From: JAODBQ01 sp047602055
GTDB taxonomy: Bacteria > Actinomycetota > Acidimicrobiia > Acidimicrobiales > Ilumatobacteraceae
Length of the DNA stretch: 64,000 bases
Assembly (NCBI GenBank): GCA_047602055.1
Contig: JASGIG010000001.1
Coordinates: 3,410,001-3,474,000, forward strand
Direction of reading: 5' to 3'
Shown: in pieces, positions 44,935 to 54,722 of the stretch
Position numbering within the stretch: the stretch's first letter is position 1
Layout: each line of letters opens with the position of its first letter
The notes under the pieces: generated by a model
What the model was told of the DNA's origin: nothing
Databases searched by the model: none
What the model saw: only the letters and a program-made list of their open reading frames with translations
Position numbers and translations under genes: made by a program

Positions 44935-47900
44935 TCAGATGGCGGTCAGCGTGAGGACCGCGGTGTAGGTGCCGACCGGTGTCGAGGTCAGCAGCTCGAG
45001 CCGCAGGTCCGCGTCTAGGTGAGCGGTGCCGCGACTCGCACCCGGCAGCGACCTGGCGAGCGGGGCGCCGACGGCGAGGCCATCTCCGGTCGGGAACCCC
45101 GGCGCGACGACCGCGCCGGCCGCGACGGTCTGCCCGTCGGTCTGGTCGAGCACCCGCGGCGTCCAGCCGAGGAACGTCCCGGCGAACGACGTGCCCGCCC
45201 CGGTGAACTCACCGACCTGCGCCGAGACCGTCCAGCCGGGGGCGGAGGACCGCGTGTCGATGACGGTCACCGGGCGCAGCACCCCGTTGGCCTCCCACCG
45301 ATCACCGCCGGGAGCGATGTGGCCGGGTGTCATCGTCACGTCGCGGTCGTTCGGGTCGACGCTGACGACCAGCGCGCCGGACGCCTCGTCGAGGGTGGCC
45401 ACGATCGTCTGCGACAACCCATCTGTGCCGGTGCTGCCGTTGTTGACCTCGGCAGCGGTCTTGCCGCAGTCGGCCGGTGTGACCTGTTGGGCGGGGAGTT
45501 GGCCGACGGCGACGAGGAGCGTGGTGGTGCCGTCGGTCAGGTGGGCGCCGCTTGTGGCGAGGGTGGCGGTGCGGCTGCTGGTGATGCAGTAGACGCCGTC
45601 GTTGCTGAAGGCCCAGTTGCCGTGGGCGTGCGTGGACGGTGGGATGGTGTAGGTGTCGGGGAGTCCGTCGACGGAGTTGAACTGGACCTGTGGGGTGCCG
45701 CCGAGACCGTCGGTGTAGATCGCGACGTTTCCGGGTCCGACGACGGCGTCGATGGTCCAGGTGACCCCGGAGGGGAGCAGCTCGGGCGCGATGGCGTCGG
45801 TGGACCAGCCGGGCCAGACGATGCCCTCGACCTGGCTCTGGGGCAGGACCCACGTCGCCGCGCCGGCGGTGCCGAGGAACCCGTAGCGGGGGTCGTCGGG
45901 CACGGTGGTGCGGGCCAGGTCGGTGGCGTGGAGGGTGACGTCGTCGAGGGATCGGTAGACGAAGCCGGTTGGGACGGTTGAGTCCTTGAGGACGGTGTGG
46001 AGCTGGCCGTCGTCGACGACGCTGGCGAGGTCGACGTGCCCTTCGGCGATGACCACGCGTCCCGAGGTCGGCTCGGCGGGATCGGTGCCCGGGTCGGGGT
46101 TGCCGCTCGGGGGTGTGCCGGTGCCGCCGTGGCCGCAGGGGACGACGGCGGCGCGGTCGACATCGGCGGTGCTGCCGACGGCGAACGTGAGGGTGTGGGA
46201 GGTCGAGGTGACCGTGCCGTCGGAGCGGGTGACCGTCCAGGTGAACGGGACGCAGTACACGCCGGGTTGGGTGAAGGAGAACTGCCCGTTGCGCGAGCGC
46301 CACTGTGGCCCGACCACGTAGGTGTCGAGGCGGTCGGCGCCGGGGGCGGAGTCGAAGGCGTAGGAGTGCGGGATGAACGCGGGGTTCTCGACGGTCATCC
46401 GCCCGGGTCCGTCGACATCGCCCATTGTCCAGGTGATCGCGGTGTCGGCCTGGAGGTCGGCGGCGCGGATCCGGTCGGTGTTCCATACCAGGTAGGGCGC
46501 GTCGAAGCCGCGGAACACCCAGGGGTTGCCGCTGGGGTGGTCGGCAGTGGACAGGATCACGTCATCGAGATCGTGGTGCAGGAATGGGCTGGCGACGTTG
46601 GGCGCGGTGCCCAGGGTGGTGGTCAGTTGGCCGTCGACGAGGTAGCTGTCGAGCGACGCGGCGCCCGCGTCAACCACCAGCGGCTGTCCGGGATCGGTCA
46701 CCGTCGGCGGAGCGGGTGTGGGGGCAACCGGTGGTGCGGCGGCTCGCCGGTCGCAGGGCACGACCGTCGACGCGGTGATGGTGTTGCCGGCGACGACGGT
46801 GAGCTGGGCGTGGTCCTCGCTCCAGTGGCCCGACGGCAGTTGGGCCCGGGCGGTGAAGTTCAGGCAATAGACCCCGGGTTGGGTGAAGGCCCAGTCCATG
46901 TGGTCGTGGGTATTAGGCCCGTAGTGGTATGACATCGGCAGCCCGTGCCGGGTGCTGAACCTCAGCGCAAAGTCGGTGGTCTGCCCGGCGGTCCCGACGA
47001 TGACGTCACCGGGGCCGGTGACGCCTTCGAGGGTGAACGAGACGCCGCTGCGGGTGTCGGCGTTGCCGATCAGCTCGGTGCTGAATCCCGGCCACAGGAC
47101 CTCCAGGGAGATCTGCGAGCGGGAGAAGTACCAGTAGTCGGTACCAGGCGGGCCGATCGCCGAGTAGTCGGCCGTCGACGTCGGCTCCGGGACGGTGCCG
47201 TGGAAGCCGCCGGCCCACACCACGTCGCGCAACGGCGTCAACCCTCCGTTCAGGCCGATGCGGATGTTGCCGTCGACGATCCCGGCGCGCAGGTCGACGT
47301 GTCCTCGGTCGTAGACCCGGGGTGGGTTGGGATCGACCGGGGCGCCGGGGATCTCGTTCTCGGGCCGGTCGGGTTGCGGGCAGACGTCGATGTGAGCCGG
47401 AAGATCGCCGACGACCACCGTGTATGTGGCGGCGGCCTTGGCCACGGTGCCGGTGACCCATGAGTGCGACGGATCGGACGCCGAAGTTGCGGCAGCGAGC
47501 GGCGCACTCGAGTTGATCGTCACGCAGTAGACGCCGGGCACGGTGAACGCCCAGCCGTGGTCGGTCGTCTGCGGCCACGTCGAGCGAACGGTACCGCTGC
47601 AGTTGGCCGGCAACCCAACCGTCTGCTGCACGGTGGCCTGCGTCGTGCCGGGCTTGCTATTCCACTTCACCGACGTCAGCTTGCGCGTGTTGTTGGTGGT
47701 GTAAAGGAAGAAGCGCCCGGGGGCGTCGGACTGGATGCCGCCGAAATCCCACGCGACAGTGCACCCGCCGATCAGCTGGTTGCGGTTGACGAGGTCGGAG
47801 TTGAACGCGATGTACAGCGCGTTCTCCGTCGCTTGCGCTCCGCCGTAGCCGGAGGTGCGCCAGATGTCGCGGTCAGGGCCGAAGTCCGGATCAGGGTTGT

Positions 47901-48249
47901 CGGCCGTCGGCCACAACGCCCAGCAGACGAAGGTCGCCGTGCTCGTGCAGTTCGCCGGGTCCCGGTCGCGTAGCCCCATCCCCTCGGCGGTGACATGGAG
48001 GACGACGTCGGTGGCGTCGTGCCACTGCGGGGTCGTGCCGCCGCCCCAGTCGACCAGACCGACGTCGAGGTGGTCGTCGGTGAGCCGGCTCTCGATCGTC
48101 AGCTTGCGCCGCCCGGCGGGGTCGCCGGGGGCAGTGATCACGGTCGGCTCGTCGACGCCCGGCGCGTCGCCGGCGGCGGCATTGGCGATGACGGGGACGG
48201 CGACCACCGCCAAGATCAGGGTGAGGATGATCGAGCTGAGTCGCCGCAT
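44935..48249 (-). CDS. Large secreted protein with about four anchored-repeat (choice-of-anchor M) domains and a WxL-like end
   Basis: Protein of 1104 residues with a Sec signal peptide (RRLSSIILTLILAVVAVPVI, cleavage near ANAAAG). Repeats at roughly 45-300, 325-520, 540-735 and 755-950 each pair a start like VYDRGHVDLRAGIVDG with an end like DWAFTQPGVYCLNFTARA, the signature of actinobacterial surface-anchored domains linked to zinc/manganese-type ABC importers. The C-terminal about 130 residues (VIDTRSSAPGWTVSAQVGEF, FLGWTP) resemble a WxL wall-binding domain; no LPXTG. Its native GTG start was replaced by an ATG on insertion of IS3-B copy B. Confidence 0.8.
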   Translation of the reverse strand: MRRLSSIILTLILAVVAVPVIANAAAGDAPGVDEPTVITAPGDPAGRRKLTIESRLTDDHLDVGLVDWGGGTTPQWHDATDVVLHVTAEGMGLRDRDPANCTSTATFVCWALWPTADNPDPDFGPDRDIWRTSGYGGAQATENALYIAFNSDLVNRNQLIGGCTVAWDFGGIQSDAPGRFFLYTTNNTRKLTSVKWNSKPGTTQATVQQTVGLPANCSGTVRSTWPQTTDHGWAFTVPGVYCVTINSSAPLAAATSASDPSHSWVTGTVAKAAATYTVVVGDLPAHIDVCPQPDRPENEIPGAPVDPNPPRVYDRGHVDLRAGIVDGNIRIGLNGGLTPLRDVVWAGGFHGTVPEPTSTADYSAIGPPGTDYWYFSRSQISLEVLWPGFSTELIGNADTRSGVSFTLEGVTGPGDVIVGTAGQTTDFALRFSTRHGLPMSYHYGPNTHDHMDWAFTQPGVYCLNFTARAQLPSGHWSEDHAQLTVVAGNTITASTVVPCDRRAAAPPVAPTPAPPTVTDPGQPLVVDAGAASLDSYLVDGQLTTTLGTAPNVASPFLHHDLDDVILSTADHPSGNPWVFRGFDAPYLVWNTDRIRAADLQADTAITWTMGDVDGPGRMTVENPAFIPHSYAFDSAPGADRLDTYVVGPQWRSRNGQFSFTQPGVYCVPFTWTVTRSDGTVTSTSHTLTFAVGSTADVDRAAVVPCGHGGTGTPPSGNPDPGTDPAEPTSGRVVIAEGHVDLASVVDDGQLHTVLKDSTVPTGFVYRSLDDVTLHATDLARTTVPDDPRYGFLGTAGAATWVLPQSQVEGIVWPGWSTDAIAPELLPSGVTWTIDAVVGPGNVAIYTDGLGGTPQVQFNSVDGLPDTYTIPPSTHAHGNWAFSNDGVYCITSSRTATLATSGAHLTDGTTTLLVAVGQLPAQQVTPADCGKTAAEVNNGSTGTDGLSQTIVATLDEASGALVVSVDPNDRDVTMTPGHIAPGGDRWEANGVLRPVTVIDTRSSAPGWTVSAQVGEFTGAGTSFAGTFLGWTPRVLDQTDGQTVAAGAVVAPGFPTGDGLAVGAPLARSLPGASRGTAHLDADLRLELLTSTPVGTYTAVLTLTAI

Positions 48250-49767
48250 GGTTTGCGTCTGACTTCGCCGCGGAGGATGGATCGCGAAATGACCCAAGGC
48301 TGGTTGTCTCCTCGATCACGTTGAGAGGAGCAGTTGATGACCGAGGCGAGGACGCGGAGGCAGCCGAAGAGGTTGTCGGCGGAGACGAAGTGGGAGATCT
48401 TCTTGCAGGTGACCGCGGGCGAGATCTCCCAGGCCGACGCGGCGCGCAAGTGGCAGGTCGACGTGTCGACCGTGATCGGGATCCGGCGCACCGTCAAGGA
48501 CGCGGCGTTGGCTGCGCTGGCCCGCCAGCCTGGCCGGCCGGTCAAGGAACGGAACTGGGAGCTCGACGCGGCGCGGACCGAGATCGCGGCGTTGACCGAG
48601 GCGATCAAGGCGCAAGCGATCGAGTTGGCGGTGATCCGGGGAAAGTCCGGTTGGGGCTGACCGGCGCGCTCCCGGCGAGAGTCCCCGCCGATGTCAAGGA
48701 GCTGGTCCTCAAGACTGTCGACGACGCTGTCGCCGGCGGGTTCGCCCACAGCTGGGTGTGCTCGTTGTGGCAGGTGTCCGACGACCGTGTCCACCGCTGG
48801 CGGGCCCGCCGCCGCGATGTCGGCACGCTCGCCGACCGGGCGCCCGGAGGCCATCCGGCGCATGGGATCCTGCCCGCCGAGATCGACGCGATCCTGGAGA
48901 TCGTCGAGCGGTGGGGGCCCATCGACCGGTCGCACCGCAAGCTCGCCCACCGCGGCTCCTACGAGGGTCTGGTGTGGGTCGCCCCGTCGACGTTCCGGCG
49001 TGTCCTGGCCGCTCACGGGCTCGTGGTGCCTCAGCTGCCGCCGCGGACCCGCAGCGAGAAGAAGCCGTGGCCGGAGTGGCTGGTGTGGGAACCGAACCGG
49101 ATCTGGATCTACGACGCCACCCACTTCAGCCGCGCCAGGCGGGTCGTGTTCGCGATCGTCGACATGGTCAGCCGACGGTGGATCGACACGCTCGTGTCTG
49201 TCGAGGAGACCGCCACCCAAGTGCAAGTGATCTTCGAGCACGCCGTCGAGGCCGAAGGACTGCTCGACTTGCTCACCGACGCGCGTCTCGACCTGGCCGT
49301 CGATAACCCGAACCGGCCGATCCTGCTCGCCGTGTCCGACAACGGCCCGCCGATGGCCTCGCGCGACACCCGGGCGTTCATGACGCTGCTGGCCATCGCG
49401 CAGCATCGTGGGCGGCCCCACACCCCGACGGACCAGGCCTGGATCGAGAGCTTCTTCGGGCACATCAAGGGCGAGTGGCCCCACCTCGAAGACATCGTCG
49501 ATCCTGTCGTGCTCGAGGTCGAGCTGGCCCGTGTGCGGATCGAGTACAACAGCGTGAGACTGCACGAAGCGATCGGCTACGTCACCCCCGACGACGAGCA
49601 CTACGGCCGAGGACAAGCCATCCGTGAGGCCCGCCGGCAAGGCCTCCAACGAGCCCGACAAGAACGGCTCGAACACCACCGCCGGCACAACCACCCGAAC
49701 CCCGAGGAGACCCCATGAGTTGGATCATTTCCAACCCGTTCTCCGCGGCAAAGTCAGAAACGCCTCA
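48249..49767 (+). mobile_element. IS3-B, copy B, inserted at the start codon of the large surface-protein gene
   Basis: It is 1519 bp, flanked on both sides by CCGCA (5-bp target duplication). The outermost left base supplies the A of a new ATG for the minus-strand gene. It is in direct orientation with copy A and inverted relative to copy C. Confidence 0.93.
48337..49718 (+). CDS. IS3-B transposase OrfAB, copy B
   Basis: Same protein as copy A: OrfA 48337-48660 with the HTH, slippery GGGAAAG at 48639-48645, and the OrfB DDE domain (IYDATHF, SDNGPP, WIESFFGH). Intact, with one silent base change relative to copy A seen near 49409. Confidence 0.85.
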
Positions 49768-49832
49768 CCGCACGGTTGGTTGTCGCTTTCTGTGATCGGT
49801 GGACGTCGTGGTGGTGGATTGCGGGTGTCATC

Positions 49833-49866
49833 GCTGGGAGACCGGGGCCGACCCAGGTCTCCCAGC
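49833..49866 (-). terminator. Hairpin terminator after the disrupted surface-protein gene
   Basis: GCTGGGAGACC and GGTCTCCCAGC pair perfectly (11 bp) around a 12-base loop, 17 bases past the stop codon at 49883. No long T-run, as usual in high-GC Actinobacteria. Confidence 0.65.
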
Positions 49867-50010
49867 GACTGGTCAGGTCCGGTCAGCCGACGTCGAACGT
49901 GTACGACGCCGTGTCGGTGTTGACGCCGTCGGAGACCTCAAAGGACAGGACGTAGGTGCCTTCCTTCTCGAAGGTCCACTCGGCGTGCTGATGGAACGCC
50001 TCGTCGACCC

Positions 50011-51529
50011 TGAGGCGTTTCTGACTTTGCCGCGGAGAACGGGTTGGAAATGATCCAACTCATGGGGTCTCCTCGGGGTTCGGGTGGTTGTGCCGGCGGT
50101 GGTGTTCGAGCCGTTCTTGTCGGGCTCGTTGGAGGCCTTGCCGGCGGGCCTCACGGATGGCTTGTCCTCGGCCGTAGTGCTCGTCGTCGGGGGTGACGTA
50201 GCCGATCGCTTCGTGCAGTCTCACGCTGTTGTACTCGATCCGCACACGGGCCAGCTCGACCTCGAGCACGACAGGATCGACGATGTCTTCGAGGTGGGGC
50301 CACTCGCCCTTGATGTGCCCGAAGAAGCTCTCGATCCAGGCCTGGTCCGTCGGGGTGTGGGGCCGCCCGCGATGCTGCGCGATGGCCAGCAGCGTCATGA
50401 ACGCCCGGGTGTCGCGCGAGGCCATCGGCGGGCCGTTGTCGGACACGGCGAGCAGGATCGGCCGGTTCGGGTTATCGACGGCCAGGTCGAGACGCGCGTC
50501 GGTGAGCAAGTCGAGCAGTCCTTCGGCCTCGACGGCGTGCTCGAAGATCACTTGCACTTGGGTGGCGGTCTCCTCGACAGACACGAGCGTGTCGATCCAC
50601 CGTCGGCTGACCATGTCGACGATCGCGAACACGACCCGCCTGGCGCGGCTGAAGTGGGTGGCGTCGTAGATCCAGATCCGGTTCGGTTCCCACACCAGCC
50701 ACTCCGGCCACGGCTTCTTCTCGCTGCGGGTCCGCGGCGGCAGCTGAGGCACCACGAGCCCGTGAGCGGCCAGGACACGCCGGAACGTCGACGGGGCGAC
50801 CCACACCAGACCCTCGTAGGAGCCGCGGTGGGCGAGCTTGCGGTGCGACCGGTCGATGGGCCCCCACCGCTCGACGATCTCCAGGATCGCGTCGATCTCG
50901 GCGGGCAGGATCCCATGCGCCGGATGGCCTCCGGGCGCCCGGTCGGCGAGCGTGCCGACATCGCGGCGGCGGGCCCGCCAGCGGTGGACACGGTCGTCGG
51001 ACACCTGCCACAACGAGCACACCCAGCTGTGGGCGAACCCGCCGGCGACAGCGTCGTCGACAGTCTTGAGGACCAGCTCCTTGACATCGGCGGGGACTCT
51101 CGCCGGGAGCGCGCCGGTCAGCCCCAACCGGACTTTCCCCGGATCACCGCCAACTCGATCGCTTGCGCCTTGATCGCCTCGGTCAACGCCGCGATCTCGG
51201 TCCGCGCCGCGTCGAGCTCCCAGTTCCGTTCCTTGACCGGCCGGCCAGGCTGGCGGGCCAGCGCAGCCAACGCCGCGTCCTTGACGGTGCGCCGGATCCC
51301 GATCACGGTCGACACGTCGACCTGCCACTTGCGCGCCGCGTCGGCCTGGGAGATCTCGCCCGCGGTCACCTGCAAGAAGATCTCCCACTTCGTCTCCGCC
51401 GACAACCTCTTCGGCTGCCTCCGCGTCCTCGCCTCGGTCATCAACTGCTCCTCTCAACGTGATCGAGGAGACAACCAGCCTTGGGTCATTTCGCGATCCA
51501 TCCTCCGCGGCGAAGTCAGACGCAAACCA
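50011..51529 (-). mobile_element. IS3-B, copy C, inside the anchored-domain gene
   Basis: It is 1519 bp with the same ends as copies A and B in opposite orientation. The direct repeat GGGT (plus strand ACCC) at the junctions restores the host gene exactly, so the duplication here is 4 bp. Confidence 0.93.
50060..51441 (-). CDS. IS3-B transposase OrfAB, copy C
   Basis: OrfA is 51118-51441, and OrfB continues to 50060 after the same GGGAAAG slip site on the minus strand. The protein is identical to copy A in all motifs (KWQVDVSTVIG, SDNGPPMAS, WIESFFGHIKGE). Confidence 0.85.
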
Positions 51530-52183
51530 ACCCCCGGAACGACCCCGCACTCGGCGTTCGGGTCGAGGACGAAGACGTGGTCGTCGTCGACGACCGAACC
51601 GTTGACGTAGCTGTACGACAACGACGCTCCCGGGTCGGAGATGGTGACGTCGGCCGGTGCCAACGCCGTCCCCGACGGGGTGTAGCTCACCCCGGTGAGA
51701 GTCACCGTCAACCCATCGTTCGGGCTATAAGGGCCGCCTTCGGCATCCATCAGCTCGCATCCACCGGCAAACCCGGCCCACAGCACGTGATAGAAGTTCG
51801 CGTCGCCTTGGTCGGCGGGGATGACGTAGCCGCCGAGCGCTGACGTGAACGGCACCTCGAAGGTGGTCTGGGCCGGGTCGGGATCGGGCGGCACGGTCAG
51901 GCTGCCGGTCTCGTTGCCAATTCCCAGCTGGAGCCCGCCGCTGCCGTCGGGATCGACGCGGACGATGTCCACGTGCCCTTCCGACAGCGTCCACGGCGGC
52001 GGGTCGTAGGCGAACGCTGACCCAGCGAAGGCCATCGTCATCGCCCCGACCGCGACCACGCTAGACAGCGCGCCGCGTCTCATTGATCTCTTCATGGAAA
52101 CCTCCTCGATGCGACGCCGATGACTGGAAGGGACGCCGTGCAGGCCGCCAGAGAAGACGGAGCCGCACCGCGATACTCCGTCC

Positions 52184-52210
52184 AAAGAATCGTAATGATT
52201 CCTATTCTGT
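52184..52210. promoter_or_regulatory. Candidate Zur operator, box 2 (surface-protein promoter)
   Basis: On the minus strand it reads CAGAATAGGAATCATTACGA followed by TTCT. AGAAT/ATTCT arms around AATCATT match at 9 of 11 pairs. It shares CAGNATAGGAATNNTT with box 1 and lies about 95 bp before the anchored-domain gene start. Confidence 0.55.
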
Positions 52211-52228
52211 TTGGCAAGGCTCGACCGC

Positions 52229-52640
52229 TCAGATGATGGTGAGGGTGAGCAGCGCCCGGTAGGTGCCGGGGGTGAGGGTGGTGGGGCGGCGAGGTGGAGG
52301 TGAGCGCCGATGGTGGCGGTGCCGCGGCTGGCGCCGGGTACGGCGGTGGCGAGGACGGCGGGATCGGCGAGGCCGGGACCACCGTCGAGAACGCTGGCGA
52401 CGGCGCTACCGGGTTGGACGGTCTGTCCGGGGGAGGTGGCGCTGACGGTCGGCTGCCAGCCGAGGTGCGCGGCGGTCAGTGCTGGGGTATCCGGTTCGAA
52501 GTCTGCGAGCTGCGCGGAGGTGGACCAGCCGGGCTGCGACTGGCGGGTGTCGACGATCGTGATGGATCGCAGCTCACCGTCGCTCTCCCACCGATCACCA
52601 GTCGCGGAGAGGCCGAACGGGGTCAGCGTCGCGTTCCCCC
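52229..52640 (-). pseudogene. C-terminal WxL-like remnant of a third anchored-domain protein
   Basis: It reads NATLTPFGLSATGDRWESDG, SITIVDTRQSQPGWSTSAQL, HLGWQPTVSATS and PGASRGTATIGAHLHL, parallel to the end of the 1104-residue protein. A missing base near 52282-52284 precedes the expected end TLTPGTYRALLTLTII. The N-terminal repeats are gone. It probably arose by deletion within a surface-protein cluster. Confidence 0.65.
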
Positions 52641-52726
52641 TCCCCGGCAACTGGACCATCACCGTCACCGCCCGCTACAGCGACTTCGACTCCACCACCT
52701 TCACCATGAACATCACCATCCACTGA
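52640..52726 (+). pseudogene. C-terminal scrap of a FixH/CopC-like protein
   Basis: The plus strand reads FPLPGNWTITVTARYSDFDS, TTFTMNITIH and a stop, the closing strands of FixH/CopC-type beta domains. It joins the surface-protein remnant on the other strand without spacing, so one deletion seems to have fused two gene ends tail to tail. Confidence 0.4.
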
Positions 52727-52765
52727 CCGGCAACGAGCAATCAACCGGGCCTCGGGCGCGGACCC

Positions 52766-52870
52766 TTACAGATACGGATTGGCGGGCCAGGTGATCTTGC
52801 GAATGTCGACGACACGCAGGCCAGCATCTGATGCAGTGCCGTCCCAGTGCCCCGTCACCTCTGCCCCACG
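52766..52870 (-). pseudogene. C-terminal scrap, possibly of a GH43-type glycosidase
   Basis: The minus strand reads GAEVTGHWDGTASDAGLRVV, DIRKITWPANPYL and a stop, directly after the dacA stop. The LRVVDIRKITWP pattern resembles the last strand of family 43 arabinanases; 34 residues are too few for certainty. Confidence 0.3.
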
Positions 52871-53950
52871 CTAGGTGGCCAGGGTGAAGCCCCAGTCGAG
52901 CACCAACTCGGCCTGCTGCGTGCGGGCGGCGCTGGACGGGGTGCCGAGCACGACGGCGATCAGCGAGCGCCCGTCGCGCGTCGCCGACGCGGCGAGGCAG
53001 TAGCCGGCCTGGCTGGTGCGGCCGGTCTTCACCCCGCTGGCCCCCGGGTAGTTGACGAAGAACGACTGGTTCGTCGACGGGAACGTCTTGCCGACCAGCT
53101 TGGCGCTGCGGTTGTCGACGGTGTCGCGGAACGTCGGGTCCTGCATCAGCACCCGGGCCAGCTCGGCCACGTCCGCCGCCGACGAGTGCGCGCCATCGGC
53201 GTCCAGGCCCGTCTCGTTCCCGGCAACAGTGTTCGTCAGGCCGAGCCCGGCCGCGGCCTGATTCATCTGCTCGACGAACGCCGCCTCGCTGCCGGCCACG
53301 TCGATCGCCAGCGCCTCGGCAGCATCACCGGCACTCACCACGAGCATGGCGCGCAGCAGCACGGCGCGCTCGTAGCGCATGCCCTTGACGAGGCCGATGA
53401 TCGACTCGTCCTCGATCACGTCGAGCCGCGGGATGGTGACGATCCGGTCAGGGTCACCCGCCTGCATCACCACATAGGCGGTGAGCATCTTCATCAGGCT
53501 GCCGACGGCCAGCTGCTGGTCGGCGTTGCTCCCAGCAAGGACCTTGCCCGAGTCGGCGTCGATCAGCACGTAGGCCGGCGCCTCGACCCCGGGGATCGTC
53601 GGCAGCCCCGTGCCGACTGCGCTGGTGGCGACGCCGACAGTCGTCGGCGAATCCATCGGTGGATCGAGCGTGGTCGTGATGGTCGACGCCACCGTGGTGG
53701 CCACCGCCACCGTGGCGGTGCCGTCGAGGCTGGCCGGCATCGTCGCTGACGCCACGTCGGCGGTGCTGACCGTGACCGAGGCGATCGGTCCCGCCGCCTC
53801 CGCCCCCGTGTCGGACGGGTCCCCGCCGGACAACGGCAATGCCAACAGGCCACCGACCGCGAGGCCACCGGCCGCGCACAGCCCCAGCCGGATCAGCGAC
53901 CTGTTGCGCCGATGTTTCGGCGGGCGCGGCAACTCCGGATCATCCGTCAC
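52871..53950 (-). CDS. D-alanyl-D-alanine carboxypeptidase, penicillin-binding protein S11 family
   Basis: Protein of 359 residues from a GTG, with one N-terminal membrane anchor (LGLCAAGGLAVGGLLALPL) and a Thr/Ala-rich linker. The catalytic domain is YVLIDADSGKVLAGSNADQQ, SxxK SLMK (151-154), VVSAGDAAEALA in place of SxN, and KTG in GVKTGRTSQAGYC. It trims peptidoglycan stem peptides outside the membrane. It lies next to the zinc import operon but is a serine enzyme. Confidence 0.88.
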   Translation of the reverse strand: MTDDPELPRPPKHRRNRSLIRLGLCAAGGLAVGGLLALPLSGGDPSDTGAEAAGPIASVTVSTADVASATMPASLDGTATVAVATTVASTITTTLDPPMDSPTTVGVATSAVGTGLPTIPGVEAPAYVLIDADSGKVLAGSNADQQLAVGSLMKMLTAYVVMQAGDPDRIVTIPRLDVIEDESIIGLVKGMRYERAVLLRAMLVVSAGDAAEALAIDVAGSEAAFVEQMNQAAAGLGLTNTVAGNETGLDADGAHSSAADVAELARVLMQDPTFRDTVDNRSAKLVGKTFPSTNQSFFVNYPGASGVKTGRTSQAGYCLAASATRDGRSLIAVVLGTPSSAARTQQAELVLDWGFTLAT

Positions 53951-54243
53951 AGGTGCACCATCGTGCCGGACAACGCCGTGATCGACGTCGTCTGACCGGA
54001 CAGCCCAGTCGGTGGCGTCTGCGCCGAGGGCTTCGGCTCGCGTGTCTCTTCGACGCGACCAGTCGACAGGCGCCTCCGAGCCGAGACAGGCCGACTCGGC
54101 CGCCGAGCCCGCCCCCTGGGAAGCGTGGGACGACGAGCGCCCGAGTGAGATCCCGACGAGCTCAAAGGACCTCGACGCGCCCGGCCGAACGCCGGCGTCG
54201 CGCCGTCCTGATCAGGGGATCGTCCCGTCTGGCCGAGCCGTCG
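53951..54243. other. Gap of about 290 bp with only a doubtful 72-codon ORF
   Basis: A minus-strand frame (53947-54165) ends in GTGA overlap with the carboxypeptidase start (ends ITALSGTMVHL), which would suit coupling, but its Arg/Pro/Ser-rich content is unlike a real protein. I see no terminator or operator here. Confidence 0.3.
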
Positions 54244-54684
54244 TCAAGCGGCGTGGCAGTTCGCGCAGATGCCGACGAGATCGATGCGGTGCTCGGTGAG
54301 GTCGAAGCCGGCGTAGTGCGCGGCGTCCTCGAGGACCCGTTCGATGCTTCGTTCAGCTCGGCTCGGCAGAGCGATGTCAACCACGGTGCGGCACTCGCGG
54401 CAGACGAGGTGGTGATGGTGCTCCTGGGTGACCTGCTCGCTCAGCTCGAAGTAGGAACGGCCCTCGCCGACGTCCACGCGGGTGACGACGCCCGCGTCTT
54501 CGAGGACGGCGAGGTTGCGGTAGAGCGAGCTCTGCACCGCGTCCGGCATCTCGCGCAGCAGCGTCGGGATGGTCACCGGCGCGGCGAGCCGCGCCAAGGT
54601 ATCGACGAGGGCGCGCCGTCCTTGCGTGTAGCGATGGTCCTTGCCGTCCATCAAGGGGCGCACGACGGCATCGAGCTCAGGCAT
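54244..54684 (-). CDS. zur: Fur-family zinc repressor Zur
   Basis: Protein of 146 residues. The winged helix includes RYTQGRRALVDTLARL and VQSSLYRNLAVLEDAGVVTR. Metal sites are EHHHHLVC (His 89-92), CRECR (Cys 95/98) and CANCH (Cys 140/143). Last gene of znuA-znuC-znuB-zur on the minus strand, 38 bp after znuB, which favours Zur over Fur. It would repress the importer and the other boxes listed here when zinc is plentiful. Confidence 0.85.
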   Translation of the reverse strand: MPELDAVVRPLMDGKDHRYTQGRRALVDTLARLAAPVTIPTLLREMPDAVQSSLYRNLAVLEDAGVVTRVDVGEGRSYFELSEQVTQEHHHHLVCRECRTVVDIALPSRAERSIERVLEDAAHYAGFDLTEHRIDLVGICANCHAA

Positions 54685-54722
54685 GCGAATGAGAATACAC
54701 GAGAACCTTGGCCGAGCGGCGA

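Larger units (their letters stand above)
49883..52095 (-). pseudogene. Secreted single-repeat anchored-domain protein, split by IS3-B copy C
   Basis: The N-terminal part (51530-52095) has a signal peptide (ALSSVVAVGAMTMAFAGSAF) and the repeat start LSEGHVDIVRVDPDGSGG. After IS3-B, the C-terminal part (49883-50010) reads DEAFHQHAEWTFEKEGTYVL and ends YTFDVG. Removing the 1519-bp IS and one GGGT restores VVPGVDEAFHQHAEW and an open frame of 229 residues. A candidate zinc operator lies about 95 bp upstream. The protein is probably a small surface zinc-binding component, inactivated here. Confidence 0.85.

Noticed and set aside
44640..44954. A Pro-Arg repeat protein downstream of the ArsR gene
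   Set aside because: RPRPRP is the His-rich NHAHAHG tail read one frame off.
49768..50010. A short gene between the inverted IS3-B copies
   Set aside because: The segment is the terminator and the last about 42 codons of the split surface-protein gene plus the original upstream of the large one.
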